Shown: positions 27,551-37,462 of the stretch, piece after piece
How the letters are laid out: the number at the start of each line of letters is the position of its first letter
Numbering within the stretch: the first letter of the stretch is position 1
Source: Ancylobacter vacuolatus
GTDB lineage: Bacteria > Pseudomonadota > Alphaproteobacteria > Rhizobiales > Xanthobacteraceae
Direction: 5' to 3'
NCBI RefSeq assembly: GCF_030813595.1
Contig: NZ_JAUSUH010000004.1
Span: forward strand, 1 to 64,000
DNA: 64,000 bases
The notes under the pieces: generated by a model
Seen by the model: only the letters and a program-made list of their open reading frames with translations
The model's database searches: none
What the model was told of the DNA's origin: nothing
Program-made: the position numbers and the translations under genes

Positions 27551-27590
27551 CAAAAAGAAAGCCGCCGGCCCGGCGGGACCAGCGGCTTTC
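27551..27590 (-). terminator. Rho-independent terminator of the first csp gene
   Basis: Read on the minus strand: GAAAGCCGC, loop, GCGGCTTTC then TTTTTG. The 9-bp stem and T-run sit about 40 bp after the csp stop codon at 27631. Confidence 0.8.
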
Positions 27591-27630
27591 GCTTGTTTAC
27601 GCAGAAACCGGCACCAGGGCCGGCCTGCGA

Positions 27631-27846
27631 TCAGCCGACGCGGAGATTGACCGCCGAGGTCTTGCCCGAACGCTGATCGGTCTGCAGCTCGAAGGACACC
27701 TTCTCGCCGTCACGCAGGCCCTGCAGGCCCGAACGCTGAACCGCGCTGATGTGGACGAAAACGTCCTTGCCAGCGCCATCGGGCTGAATGAAGCCGTAGC
27801 CCTTCTGATCGTTGAACCACTTAACGGTGCCGGTCTGGGTAGACAT
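27631..27846 (-). CDS. Cold-shock protein, CspA family (copy 1)
   Basis: A 71-residue cold-shock domain. Both nucleic-acid binding motifs are present: RNP1-like KGYGFIQ and RNP2-like VFVHIS. It binds single-stranded RNA/DNA and melts mRNA structure. The ATG at 27846 gives the family N-terminus TGTVKWFN; the longer open frame is not family-like. The 275 bp upstream is free of genes, leaving room for a long 5' leader such as csp genes often have. A close paralogue ends at 28122 in the same direction. Confidence 0.93.
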   Translation of the reverse strand: MSTQTGTVKWFNDQKGYGFIQPDGAGKDVFVHISAVQRSGLQGLRDGEKVSFELQTDQRSGKTSAVNLRVG

Positions 27847-28121
27847 TAGGATAGTCTCACGTATCGAGGTTGCACATCCGGCGCAGGCACGGCCCCGCCG
27901 CTGGGTCGAATTTGGAAGAAAAGCTGAACGTGCACCCGCAGGTGTAACGGCCCAGAGTCCAGCCAAAGTCTGCCCGTGAGACTACCGCGAATGGCCGTGT
28001 TTGCAAGAGGCGCGAATGGTAGAACCAGTGCTTCCGCAGCCGAAATGTCGTCGCTCCAAGGAACGACGACATTGTATTGAATCTAACCGGACTAAACCGT
28101 CCGATTCAAAGCCGCGCCGCG

Positions 28122-28334
28122 TCAGAGCGGACGCAGATCAACCGCCGAGGTCTTGCCCGAGCGCTGGTCCGTCTGCAACTCGAAGGAGATCTTGTCGCCG
28201 TCGCGCAGGCTTTGCAGGCCCGAGCGCTGCACCGCGCTGATGTGGACGAAAACGTCCTTGCCGCCATTGTCGGGCTGAATGAAGCCGTAGCCCTTCTGCT
28301 CGTTGAACCACTTAACCGTGCCGGTATCCGCCAT
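28122..28334 (-). CDS. Cold-shock protein, CspA family (copy 2)
   Basis: A 70-residue cold-shock domain with TGTVKWFN, KGYGFIQ and VFVHIS. It is nearly identical to copy 1 through most of its length; differences are conservative, such as DQ/EQ and GAGK/NGGK. The two are in tandem, 275 bp apart, suggesting a local duplication. The ATG at 28334 is the only start giving the family length. Being upstream, it may drive some read-through into copy 1, though each probably has its own promoter. Confidence 0.93.
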   Translation of the reverse strand: MADTGTVKWFNEQKGYGFIQPDNGGKDVFVHISAVQRSGLQSLRDGDKISFELQTDQRSGKTSAVDLRPL

Positions 28335-28594
28335 CAGAGACAACCTTCGAGACCAGTGAGACACCGGCGAACCCCTGCGGGACCCGCCGAATTGCGCCGA
28401 GCACCACCAGCCGGCGGTGCCTTGCGGCACCCTCGTCTGACGAATTCGCGCTGCGGTTAGCTTGGTCAGAAATGTGTCATTTCCACGGCAAACATCGCCA
28501 CATTTAGGTCGTAAAACAACCGGCGGGCGAAAAAGTGCCGCAGCGTCATTGCCCCTCCGCGCGGGGCGGGAACTCTGCCCACCCCGACCGGGTG

Positions 28595-28921
28595 TTAATA
28601 GCAATAGTTCTTGCTGACCTTGATCACCTGCCCGTTGGGGTAGCGGTACAGGCACTTGCCGCCGGACCAGTAGTAATACGACTTGTTCTTGTTCTTTTTC
28701 TTGTCGCTCTGGTTGCCGATGATCGCCCCCGCGGTGCCGCCGATCACCGCCCCCGCCACCGCGCCGCCGGCCTTGCCGGTGGTGGCGCCGCCGATGATGG
28801 CGCCGGCGGCGCCGCCGAGGAGCGCGCCGGCCGCCGTGTCATTGGCCCGCGCCGCATTGGGGGCGAAGGCGAGAAGGCCGCCGGCCAGCGCCAGCGTCGC
28901 AAGCGAGAAAAGGGCACGCAT
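28595..28921 (-). CDS. Exported glycine-zipper protein, function unknown
   Basis: 108 residues. A signal peptide (about 1-26, ending ARAND) is followed by glycine-zipper repeats of the form GGAAGAIIGGATTGKAGG, then a lysine-rich linker (DKKKNKNK) and a C-terminal part with two cysteines (GGKCLYRY ... NYCY). Glycine-zipper segments usually pack as paired membrane helices. The start at 28921 is chosen because the signal peptide follows directly. Exact function is not known to me. Confidence 0.75.
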   Translation of the reverse strand: MRALFSLATLALAGGLLAFAPNAARANDTAAGALLGGAAGAIIGGATTGKAGGAVAGAVIGGTAGAIIGNQSDKKKNKNKSYYYWSGGKCLYRYPNGQVIKVSKNYCY

Positions 28922-29065
28922 GGGTAAGATCTCCGCTGGGGCGGTGCCGCTCGCCGACACCCGCTAGGCCCGGAACACCGACTTGCGCGGGAAATTGCAC
29001 CGCGCGAGTCAGCTCCGGCCCAGCAGGGTATCATGAGGCCGCATTCCAGCAGAAGCGCGCTGTGC

Positions 29066-31345
29066 TCAGGCGTGCTGCGCTTCCACCACCGCGATGGCGG
29101 TCATGTTGACGATGCCGCGCGCCGTCACCGAGGGGGTGAGCACATGCGCCGGCCGCGCCGGGCCGAGCAGGATCGGGCCGACCGGGAGCGCGTCGCCGAA
29201 CACCTTCACCATCTGGTAGCCGATATTGGCGGCGTCGAGATTGGGCATGACGAGGATGTTGGCCACGCCCTGCAGGCGCGAGCCCGGCAGCACCCGCTCG
29301 CGCATTTCCGGCACCAGCGCGCTGTCGCCTTCCATCTCGCCATCGACCATCAAATCGGGGGCGCGCTGGAGGATCAGGTCGAGGGTGCGGCGCATCTTCA
29401 GCGCGCTGTCATCGTCGCGGCTGCCGAAGTCGGAATGCGAGAGCAGCGCCACTTTCGGCTCGATGCCGAAGCGCCGCACATGGGCGGCGGCGAGCTGCGC
29501 CATCTCGGCCAGGTCCTCGGCAGTGGGGTCCGCCTGCACCTGGGTGTCGCACAGGAAGAACGCACCCTTCTGGGTGAGCAGCATGGACAGCGCCGCCACG
29601 TCGCGCACCCCTGGCGCCAGGCCGATAATGGTGCGGATGTGGCGCAGATGCCGGGTGAAGCGCCCCTCGACGCCGCACAGCATGGTGTCGGCATCGCCGC
29701 GCACCACCGCGATCGCCGCGATCACCGTCGGCGTGGTCCGCACCAGCGTGCGGGCGAGCTCGGGCGTCACGCCGCGCCGGCCGGCGCGCTCGACATAGGT
29801 GGTGACATAGTCACGGTAGCGCGGATCGTCCTCGGGGTTGATGAGGTCGAATTCGCGGCCCGGGCGAATGGAGAGGCCGAAACGCTGCAGGCGGGTTTCC
29901 ACCACCGAAGGACGGCCGATCAGGATCGGGCGGGCGATGCCCTCCTCCACCACCACCTGCGCCGCGCGCAGGATGCGCTCATCCTCGCCCTCGGCGTAGA
30001 TCACCCGCTTGGGCGCCTGCTTGGCGAGGGCGAAGATCGGCTTCATCACCAGGCCGGAGCGGAAGACGAAGCGGTCGAGCTGCTCCTGATAGGCGGCGAA
30101 GTCAGCGATCGGCTGCTTGGCGACGCCCGATTCCATCGCCGCCCGCGCCACGGCCGGGGCGATGCGCAGGATCAGGCGCGGGTCGAAGGGCGAGGGAATG
30201 AGTGAGGCCGGGCCGAACACCGGCGTCTCGCCGCCATAGGCGCGGGCCACCACGTCGGAGGGCGTCTCGCGCGCCAGCTCGGCGATGGCGTTCACCGCCG
30301 CGACCTTCATCTCCTCATTGATCGTGGTCGCGCCCGCATCGAGCGCGCCACGGAAGATGAAGGGGAAGCACAGGACATTGTTGACCTGGTTGGGGAAGTC
30401 CGAGCGGCCGGTGCAGATCATCGCGTCCGGGCGCGCCTCGCGGGCGAGGTCGGGCATGATTTCCGGCGTCGGGTTGGCCAGCGCCATGATCAGCGGCCGG
30501 TCGGCCATCGCCGCCAGCATTTCCGGCTTCAGCACGCCGCCGGCGGAGAGGCCGATGAAGATGTCGGCGCCGGCGATCACCTCGGCGAGGGTGCGCAGCT
30601 CGGTCTTCTGGGCGAACACCCCCTTATAGGGGTCCATCAGCTTCTCGCGGCCCTCATAGACCACGCCCTCAATGTCCGTGACCCAGATGTTCTCGCGCCG
30701 GGCGCCCATGGAGCGCAGCAGGTTCAGCGTGGCGATGGCGGCGGCGCCAGCGCCCGAGGTGACGATCTTCACGTCCTCCAGCTTCTTGCCGCCGAGGAAC
30801 AGCGCGTTGACGATCGCCGCCACGACGATGATCGCGGTGCCGTGCTGGTCGTCATGGAAGACCGGAATCTTCATGATCTCGCGCAGCCGGGTCTCGATCT
30901 CGAAACACTCGGGCGCCTTGATGTCTTCGAGGTTGATGCCGCCGAAGGTGGGCTCCAGCGCGGCGACCACGCTCACCACATGGTCCGGCTCCAGCGCGTT
31001 GATCTCGATGTCGAACACGTCGATGCCGGCGAATTTCTTGAACAGGACCGCCTTGCCCTCCATCACGGGCTTGGAGGCTTCCGGGCCGATATTGCCGAGG
31101 CCGAGCACGGCGGTACCGTTGGAGACCACGGCGACGAGGTTCTGCCGGGCGGTCAGTTCCGCCACCAGCGACTTGTCGGCGGCGATCGCCTCGCAGACGG
31201 CGGCGACGCCGGGCGTATAGGCGAGGGCAAGGTCGCGCTGGTTGGCGAGCGGCTTGGTCGGCTGGATCTCAAGCTTACCGGGACGCGGGTGGCGGTGGTA
31301 GAACATGGCGCCAGAGCGCAGATCGTCGGAGATGTAAGAGGCCAT
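29066..31345 (-). CDS. maeB: NADP-type malic enzyme (MaeB-like) with phosphotransacetylase-like C-terminus
   Basis: 759 residues, the family size. The N-terminal half (about 1-430) is malic enzyme, decarboxylating malate to pyruvate: it has [15 protein letters not shown], a Rossmann segment [16 protein letters not shown], and FHDDQHGTA. The C-terminal half resembles phosphate acetyltransferase but in MaeB is regulatory, binding acetyl-CoA. The ATG at 31345 follows a strong AAGGAAAC site; the GTG at 31399 is less likely. The choice of NADP over NAD is by domain layout only. Confidence 0.9.
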   Translation of the reverse strand: MASYISDDLRSGAMFYHRHPRPGKLEIQPTKPLANQRDLALAYTPGVAAVCEAIAADKSLVAELTARQNLVAVVSNGTAVLGLGNIGPEASKPVMEGKAVLFKKFAGIDVFDIEINALEPDHVVSVVAALEPTFGGINLEDIKAPECFEIETRLREIMKIPVFHDDQHGTAIIVVAAIVNALFLGGKKLEDVKIVTSGAGAAAIATLNLLRSMGARRENIWVTDIEGVVYEGREKLMDPYKGVFAQKTELRTLAEVIAGADIFIGLSAGGVLKPEMLAAMADRPLIMALANPTPEIMPDLAREARPDAMICTGRSDFPNQVNNVLCFPFIFRGALDAGATTINEEMKVAAVNAIAELARETPSDVVARAYGGETPVFGPASLIPSPFDPRLILRIAPAVARAAMESGVAKQPIADFAAYQEQLDRFVFRSGLVMKPIFALAKQAPKRVIYAEGEDERILRAAQVVVEEGIARPILIGRPSVVETRLQRFGLSIRPGREFDLINPEDDPRYRDYVTTYVERAGRRGVTPELARTLVRTTPTVIAAIAVVRGDADTMLCGVEGRFTRHLRHIRTIIGLAPGVRDVAALSMLLTQKGAFFLCDTQVQADPTAEDLAEMAQLAAAHVRRFGIEPKVALLSHSDFGSRDDDSALKMRRTLDLILQRAPDLMVDGEMEGDSALVPEMRERVLPGSRLQGVANILVMPNLDAANIGYQMVKVFGDALPVGPILLGPARPAHVLTPSVTARGIVNMTAIAVVEAQHA

Positions 31346-31526
31346 TGTGTTTCCTTCCCCGGAGCTTGGCGCGGGAGCATAGGGATTCTGCTCCGTCACA
31401 CAACGCCTTTCCCATTTTCTGGTGCTGGACTTTGGGCGGTTGGTTTAAGATGGGCTATCGGCCGGCGCGAGCCTGCCAGCCGTCAGCCTCAAGCCGCCCC
31501 CCGGCACGTCCCCAGGTCAGCCTCGC

Positions 31527-33521
31527 ATGCGCAAGCCGTTTCTCGTTGCTCTCAGTGCCTTCGTCGTTCTTGGCGTCGGCGGGTATTTCGGCCTCACCTC
31601 CTATGTCAACCATGAGGCGCGCAGCCAGGTGGACGCGGCGCTGAGCACGCTGCGGGCGGGCGGGGTGGAGGCGAGCGTCGGCAAGGTGACCTATGACCTG
31701 TTCGCCGGCCGGTTCGAGCTTGGCAACCTCTCGCTCGTGGGGCCGGTGCAGGGCGCGCTGAAGATCGACTCGCTGGTCGCCAACGGCGTGGCGCTGCGCG
31801 GCGCGGACCGCGCCTTCGCGCAGACGGTGGTGCTGGGCGGCGTCACCCTCAGCCCGCCGCTGCTGATCGGCGCGCCGAATATCAGCCAGTATCAGGCGCC
31901 CCGCGTGGTCATCACCGCGCTGGAATTCCCAACCCAGGCGCCGGTCGACGGCAGCCCGCCGCAGATCGCCCTCGACTTCTTCCGCGGCATCACCGCCGAG
32001 CGCATCGACATCCCCGCCTCCACCGGCACGGGCGCCGTCGGCGTGGGGGATGCGCGTGTCACCAGCGAGGAGACGAATGGCGACATCCGGCTCGAAGGGC
32101 TCGCCAAGGGCCGCTTCGCCACCGTGGACGCCGCGCCGTCGCGCTTCACCATCGCCGGCCCCTCGGGCAGCACCGGCCAGGGCTCGATCGGGCGCGTCGA
32201 CATCAAGGGCTTCGACGTGGCGGGATTGATGATCCTGCTCGATTCCGAGCTGCGCCAGGCCAACGACCAGTTCATCACGATCCATGATTCGGTCGCCATG
32301 GAGGATTACCAAATCACCATGGAAGGGGGCGTGGCGCAGCGCATCGCGCGCCTGTCGATGAAAGATGTGGCGATCCGCCCCGCCGCCATCCCGGTGGAAG
32401 AGCTCCTGGAGGCCCGCGAGCAGCTGGAAAAAATCGGCGCGGCAGGTGCCAAGGCTCCGCCGGAGGAAACGGCCGGGCTCTTCCGGATGGCGGCGGTCAT
32501 CTATGATGAAGGCATCCGCATTGGCGGCCTCGCCGCCGAGGGGGTGGAAGGCACGGCGCCCGGCGGCTTCGCCTTCGGCCTCGGCTCCTTCACCGTCGGC
32601 GCCATTGATGGCGGGCGGATGGACAGCTTCGCGCTGGAGAAGCTCACCGGCAAGGGGCCCGATGGCGAGGGGTTCCAGATGGGACGCTTTGCGATCGGTG
32701 GCCTGAAGGCCGGCACGCTGATGTCGCTGCTGGCGGAAGGGACGGAGAATCCCGCCGCTATCGGCCGCTGGCCCGCGCCCTTCTTCAACACCGTCGAATC
32801 GGTGGAAGTCACCAATGTGGTGTCCCCGACCGATGAGGGCTCGCCGCTCAACATCGACCGATTCGCCCTCACCTGGACCGCCGAGCCGGACGCCCTGCCG
32901 ACCCGCATTTCCGCCACGCTGCGGATGAGCGGGCCCACCGCCATGGTAAACGCCGGCAACTCCGCCTTCGCGCTGGTGCCTGGGCAGATGGACCGGGCCA
33001 GCATCGCGCTGGATTTCGGCGCCGCCTGGAACGAGGCCGATAACAGTGTGGTGGTCGACCCCGCCTATCTCGAAGTCTCCGACGCCTTCTCCTTCAACGC
33101 CAAGCTCACCTTGAGCGCGGTGGACGACTCGGTCTTCTCCACCGAGCCGGACGAGGCGCTGGCCGGGGCGATGGAGGTGAATCTCGGCGCGCTCGACCTC
33201 ACCGTCACCGATGCCGGCCTGTACGACCAGAAGCTGGAGGCCGCCGCCAAGGAGCAGGGGCTGAAGCCGGAGGATGTCCGCCAGCTCATCGCCGGCTTCG
33301 CCGACCTGCTGCTGGCGCAGGCGGTGACCGACCGACCGGAACTCGGGCCGGCGGTGGAGGCCTTCGTCCGCTTCGTGCAGAAGCCGATGGGCACGCTCGC
33401 TCTGCGCCTCACCCCGCGCCACGAGCCGCTGCCGGTGCTGCTGATCGTCGAGGCGCTGAACAGCGAGGACCCGCTGGGCCTCGTCGACGAACTCAACGTC
33501 GAGACGCTCACCGCGCGCTAA
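31527..33521 (+). CDS. Large exported or membrane-anchored protein of unknown function
   Basis: 664 residues. A single hydrophobic segment at about 5-24 may be a signal peptide or anchor; the rest should be periplasmic. It is rich in short beta-type repeats with GLAAEGV, IGGLAA and IGGLKAG phrases, and has no catalytic motif I know. The overall look (one N-terminal anchor then a long beta-rich chain) recalls AsmA/DUF945-type envelope proteins, but I cannot make a firm match. It is alone on the plus strand, divergent from maeB and convergent with aspS. Confidence 0.7.
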   Translation: MRKPFLVALSAFVVLGVGGYFGLTSYVNHEARSQVDAALSTLRAGGVEASVGKVTYDLFAGRFELGNLSLVGPVQGALKIDSLVANGVALRGADRAFAQTVVLGGVTLSPPLLIGAPNISQYQAPRVVITALEFPTQAPVDGSPPQIALDFFRGITAERIDIPASTGTGAVGVGDARVTSEETNGDIRLEGLAKGRFATVDAAPSRFTIAGPSGSTGQGSIGRVDIKGFDVAGLMILLDSELRQANDQFITIHDSVAMEDYQITMEGGVAQRIARLSMKDVAIRPAAIPVEELLEAREQLEKIGAAGAKAPPEETAGLFRMAAVIYDEGIRIGGLAAEGVEGTAPGGFAFGLGSFTVGAIDGGRMDSFALEKLTGKGPDGEGFQMGRFAIGGLKAGTLMSLLAEGTENPAAIGRWPAPFFNTVESVEVTNVVSPTDEGSPLNIDRFALTWTAEPDALPTRISATLRMSGPTAMVNAGNSAFALVPGQMDRASIALDFGAAWNEADNSVVVDPAYLEVSDAFSFNAKLTLSAVDDSVFSTEPDEALAGAMEVNLGALDLTVTDAGLYDQKLEAAAKEQGLKPEDVRQLIAGFADLLLAQAVTDRPELGPAVEAFVRFVQKPMGTLALRLTPRHEPLPVLLIVEALNSEDPLGLVDELNVETLTAR

Positions 33522-33545
33522 GCGGGAGGCAACACCCTCGACCTT

Positions 33546-33638
33546 CCCTCATCCCCGGGCCGGACCCGGGGACCCAGCCCTTGCCCCCTGCCCCTCCGGC
33601 ATCCCTCTGGGTGGCCGGGTCAGGCCCGGCCATGAGGG
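33546..33638. repeat. Palindromic intergenic repeat of the alphaproteobacterial type
   Basis: The element begins CCCTCATCCCCGGGC and ends GCCCGGCCATGAGGG, with two nested GC-rich stems and a short CCCAG/CTGGG link. It is in the 143-bp gap between the convergent 31527 gene and aspS. Elements of this design recur across Hyphomicrobiales genomes as dispersed palindromes and can act as transcription barriers. I see one copy in the window. Confidence 0.7.
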
Positions 33639-33664
33639 TGGGCGTGAGAGCGGCCCCTCGGGCC

Positions 33665-35509
33665 CTACTTCTCCGGCAGGTTGGTGCGGATGTGCAGCTC
33701 GCGCAGCTGCTTCGGGCTCGCCTCGTTCGGCGCCCCCATCAGAATGTCCTGCGCCTGCTGGTTCATCGGGAAGATCGAGATTTCGCGCAGATTGGTGGTG
33801 CCGCACAGCAGCATGACGATGCGGTCGACGCCGGCCGCCATGCCGCCATGCGGAGGCGCGCCATACTGGAAGGCGCGGTAGAGGCCGCCGAAGCGCTCCT
33901 GCACCGTCGCCTCGTCATAGCCGGCGATCTCGAACGCCTTCACCATCGCCTCCGGGCGGTGGTTGCGGATGCCGCCGGACGCGATCTCATAGCCATTGCA
34001 GGCGATGTCGTACTGGAACGCCTTGATGGTCAGCGGGTCCTGGGTGTTCAACGCCTCCAGCCCGCCCTGCGGCATGGAGAAGGGGTTGTGCGAGAAGTCG
34101 ACCTTCTTGTCCTCCTCGCTCCACTCGTAGAACGGGAAGTCGACGATCCAGGCCAGCTCGAACCGGTCATGGTCGACCAGCTTCAGCTCCTCGCCCACCT
34201 TGGTGCGGGCGAGGCCGGCGAAGCGGACGAACTTTTCCGGGTTACCGGCGACGAAGAAGGCGGCATCGCCCGCGCCGAGCCCGAGCTTGATCCGAATCTT
34301 TTCTGTCAGCTCTCGACCAATATTGTTAGCGATCGGGCCCCTACCCTCAATCGAATAACCCTCACCGTGTCCGACAATCTTAGTGCCTTCAGCATCCGTC
34401 TCTTTCTCGGAATGCTCTGTCTCGACCTTTACCCACATGATGTAGCCGAGCCCCGGCTGGCCCTCGCCCTGCGCCCAGCTATTCATCCGGTCGCAGAAGG
34501 CACGCGAGCCGCCGCCGGTGCCGGGGATCGCCCAGACCCGGTTCTTCGGGTCCTCGAGCATGCGCGCGAACACCTTGAAGCCGCTGCCGCGAAAATGCTC
34601 GGAGACGTCCTGCATCTCGATCGGGTTGCGCAAATCCGGCTTGTCGGTGCCGTATTTCTGCATCGAGGTGGCGTAGGGAATGCGCGGCCAGTTCTTCGTC
34701 ACCGGCTTGCCCTCGGCGAACTGCTCGAACACGCCTGTTATGACCGGCTCGACGGCGGCGAAAATGTCTTCCTGCTCGACGAAGCTCATTTCCAGGTCGA
34801 GCTGGTAGAACTCGCCCGGCAGGCGGTCGGCGCGCGGGTCCTCGTCGCGGAAGCAGGGGGCGATCTGGAAGTAGCGGTCGAAGCCGCTCATCATGATCAG
34901 CTGCTTGTACTGCTGCGGCGCCTGCGGCAGGGCGTAGAACTTGCCGGGGTGCAGGCGCGAGGGCACCAGGAAGTCACGCGCGCCCTCCGGCGAGGAGGCG
35001 GTGAGGATCGGCGTCTGGAACTCGAAGAAGCCCTGGCCCTTCATCTTCGCCCGCATGGCGTCGACGATGGCGCCGCGGGTCATGATGTTCTTGTGCAGCT
35101 TCTCGCGGCGCAGATCGAGGAAGCGGTAGCGCAGCCGCGTCTCCTCCGGGTACTCGACATCGCCGAACACCGGCATGGGCAGCTCGGCGGCGGGGCCCAG
35201 CACCTCGATCTCGGTGGCGTACATCTCCACCTGGCCGGTCGGCAGCTCGGGGTTCTCGGTGCCGGCGGGGCGCGAACGCACCCGGCCATCGACCCGGATC
35301 ACCCATTCCGCCCGCACCGTCTCGGCCAGCTTGAAGGCCGGGCTGTCGGGATCGACCACCACCTGCGTCAGGCCGTAATGGTCGCGCAGGTCGATGAACA
35401 GCACGCCGCCATGGTCGCGGATGCGGTGGCACCAGCCGGACAGGCGCGCGGTGGAACCGACATCGCTGGCGCGAAGGGCGCCACAGGTGTGCGAGCGATA
35501 GCGGTGCAT
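33665..35509 (-). CDS. aspS: Aspartyl-tRNA synthetase
   Basis: 614 residues, bacterial type. In order: N-terminal anticodon-binding OB fold, then class II motifs: motif 1 region, motif 2 [10 protein letters not shown] (about 220-229), a GAD insert, and motif 3 GVDRIVMLL near the C-terminus. It charges tRNA-Asp and, in many alphaproteobacteria, also tRNA-Asn. The ATG at 35509 opens the standard [10 protein letters not shown] start. Residues about 359-408 look longer than usual and are encoded by DNA of about 51 percent GC by hand count, unlike the rest of the gene; see findings. Confidence 0.95.
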   Translation of the reverse strand: MHRYRSHTCGALRASDVGSTARLSGWCHRIRDHGGVLFIDLRDHYGLTQVVVDPDSPAFKLAETVRAEWVIRVDGRVRSRPAGTENPELPTGQVEMYATEIEVLGPAAELPMPVFGDVEYPEETRLRYRFLDLRREKLHKNIMTRGAIVDAMRAKMKGQGFFEFQTPILTASSPEGARDFLVPSRLHPGKFYALPQAPQQYKQLIMMSGFDRYFQIAPCFRDEDPRADRLPGEFYQLDLEMSFVEQEDIFAAVEPVITGVFEQFAEGKPVTKNWPRIPYATSMQKYGTDKPDLRNPIEMQDVSEHFRGSGFKVFARMLEDPKNRVWAIPGTGGGSRAFCDRMNSWAQGEGQPGLGYIMWVKVETEHSEKETDAEGTKIVGHGEGYSIEGRGPIANNIGRELTEKIRIKLGLGAGDAAFFVAGNPEKFVRFAGLARTKVGEELKLVDHDRFELAWIVDFPFYEWSEEDKKVDFSHNPFSMPQGGLEALNTQDPLTIKAFQYDIACNGYEIASGGIRNHRPEAMVKAFEIAGYDEATVQERFGGLYRAFQYGAPPHGGMAAGVDRIVMLLCGTTNLREISIFPMNQQAQDILMGAPNEASPKQLRELHIRTNLPEK

Positions 35510-35660
35510 GGCGTCTTCCCGGAGTTGGTGCCGCCGAGAGCTGGCGGAAAATAGCAAAACACCCCTCACGCGGGGCGCGCGGAGGGGTGCATGCGAGGCT
35601 CGGCTTTGTCAAGAAGGACAGGCGGCCGCCTTGTGTTCAAGGCGGCGCCGCGGCAAGCGA

Positions 35661-36131
35661 TCAGGGCACGTAGCGCAGGGAGAGACCGCCGACGCCCAGC
35701 GCCAGCGACGCGCCGACATTGCCGGAGACCGAGATCGGGTTGAGCGCGAAGGACTGGTCGGAACCGACCAGTACATTGGCGCCGACGCCGACGCCCAGCG
35801 CGATATTGCCGGTCACGCCGCCATAGCTGCCGGCGAGCGCGCCGGGCGCCACCGACTTCGTCACCGCCAGCACGCCCCAGGTCAGCACGCCGCCGCCGGT
35901 GACGCCCAGCTCGACGCCGATATTCTTGATGGTGCCGGCATAGGACTGAACCGGGCCGTTGTCGGAGGGCGTGAAGGTGCAGGTCAGTTCCTGCTTGGAT
36001 TCGATGAGCATGCCGATGCTGGTGCCGGCATTGCACACCAGCACGCCGGCATCGACCCGATCGGCGGCGGAAGCGGGCACGAAAGACAGCGCCAGAGCGG
36101 CGGTGGCGAGAGCGAAGGCGGCCTTTTTCAT
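35661..36131 (-). CDS. Exported DUF992-like protein
   Basis: 156 residues with a clear signal peptide (KKAAFALATAALALSFVPASA, about 2-22). The mature part starts RVDAGVLVC and includes LTCTFTPSDN and repeated glycine-rich beta strands, which I match to the DUF992 group of alphaproteobacterial secreted proteins. Two cysteines could form a disulphide. The start at 36131 is chosen because it places the signal peptide at the N-terminus. Function unknown; it is transcribed away from rnd. Confidence 0.75.
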   Translation of the reverse strand: MKKAAFALATAALALSFVPASAADRVDAGVLVCNAGTSIGMLIESKQELTCTFTPSDNGPVQSYAGTIKNIGVELGVTGGGVLTWGVLAVTKSVAPGALAGSYGGVTGNIALGVGVGANVLVGSDQSFALNPISVSGNVGASLALGVGGLSLRYVP

Positions 36132-36268
36132 CGATATCCCCCAGTCATGGCGGGCATGCCGCCGGAAAGCCTTTGCGACTCGTAGCCGCGAATGGTTAAT
36201 CCTTTCGCCAAATTGCGGCATGTTTCGGGGTCGAAACGGCGCTCCGACTCCGATATGTAAAAATCAAC

Positions 36269-37462
36269 ATGAACATGATCACCAGCACAGACGAACTCGC
36301 CGCGGCCTGCGAACGCCTCGCTCGCCACCCGTTCATCACCGTCGACACCGAGTTTCTGCGCGAGACCACCTTCTGGCCCAAGCTCTGCGTCGTGCAGCTC
36401 GCCAGCGTGGACGAAGCGCTGGTGGTCGACGCGCTGGCGGAGGGCATCGATCTCGCGCCGCTCTTCGCGCTGATGTCGGACGCCAATGTGTTGAAGGTGT
36501 TCCACGCCGGCCGGCAGGACATCGAAATCGTCTGGCACCTCGCCGGCATCATCCCGCATCCGGTGTTCGACACCCAGGTCGCTGCCATGGTGCTCGGCCA
36601 TGGCGATTCCATTTCCTATGACCAGCTGGTGCAGCGCATCACCGGCGAAATCCTCGACAAGTCGCTGCGCTTCACCGACTGGTCGCGCCGGCCGCTCTCC
36701 GCCGCTCATGTCGCCTATGCCGAGGCCGACGTCACCCATCTGCGCGACGTCTTCCTCAAGCTCGACGCCGACCTGAAGAAGCGCGGCCGCGCCGACTGGG
36801 TGGGCGAGGAGATGGCGGTGCTCACCTCCGCCGACACCTACCGGCAGGAGCCCGAGCGCGCCTGGGAGCGGCTGCGCTCGCGCGCCCGCAAGCCCAAGGA
36901 CCTCGCCGTGCTGATGGAGGTCTGCGCCTGGCGCGAGCGCGAGGCGCAGTCCCGCGACACGCCCCGTTCGCGCATTCTCAAGGACGACGTGATCGGCGAG
37001 ATCGCCTCGCAGCACCCCACCACGATCGAGAAGCTCGGCCAGCTGCGCGCCATCCCCAAGGGGTTCGAGCGCTCCCGCGCCGGCGAGATGATCGTCGAGG
37101 CGGTCAAGGCCGGCCTGGCCCGCGACCCCAAGACCCTGCCGCGCATCGAGCGCGATCGGCCGCTCTCCAACGGCGCCTCGGCGACGGTGGAACTGCTGAA
37201 GGTGCTGCTGCGCATGACCTCCGAGCAGCACGGCGTCGCTGCCAAGATCATCGCCACCGTGGACGATCTCGAGCGCATCGCCTCCGAGGACGAGCCGGAT
37301 GTCGGCGCGCTGCGCGGCTGGCGCGGCGAGTTGTTCGGCGATCGCGCTTTGGCGCTGAAATCGGGCCGGCTGGCGCTGGCGATGCAGCGCGGCCGTGTCA
37401 TCGCGATCGAGCGGACCGCGCTGGAGCGGGCGGCTCAGGAGCGGGCGAACCCGGAGGAGTGA
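36269..37462 (+). CDS. rnd: Ribonuclease D
   Basis: 397 residues, a DEDDy 3'-5' exonuclease for tRNA maturation. Catalytic acids are Asp26 and Glu28 (VDTEF), the Asp in [10 protein letters not shown], and the last motif YAEADVTHL. An HRDC-type domain follows in the C-terminal half. The last 65 bp of the gene overlap the end of the convergent ATP-grasp gene. Proximity to aspS and ppx is usual for relatives. Confidence 0.93.
   Translation: MNMITSTDELAAACERLARHPFITVDTEFLRETTFWPKLCVVQLASVDEALVVDALAEGIDLAPLFALMSDANVLKVFHAGRQDIEIVWHLAGIIPHPVFDTQVAAMVLGHGDSISYDQLVQRITGEILDKSLRFTDWSRRPLSAAHVAYAEADVTHLRDVFLKLDADLKKRGRADWVGEEMAVLTSADTYRQEPERAWERLRSRARKPKDLAVLMEVCAWREREAQSRDTPRSRILKDDVIGEIASQHPTTIEKLGQLRAIPKGFERSRAGEMIVEAVKAGLARDPKTLPRIERDRPLSNGASATVELLKVLLRMTSEQHGVAAKIIATVDDLERIASEDEPDVGALRGWRGELFGDRALALKSGRLALAMQRGRVIAIERTALERAAQERANPEE

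Noticed and set aside
21945..27650. A 1901-codon open frame on the plus strand opposite the adhesin
   Set aside because: It is a by-product of high GC and repeated codons in the adhesin. Its protein text is Arg/Gly/Ala/His-rich with no domain, and the minus-strand frame has a full TPS domain.
33581..35554. A 657-codon plus-strand frame opposite aspS
   Set aside because: Antisense shadow; aspS on the minus strand has all class II motifs.
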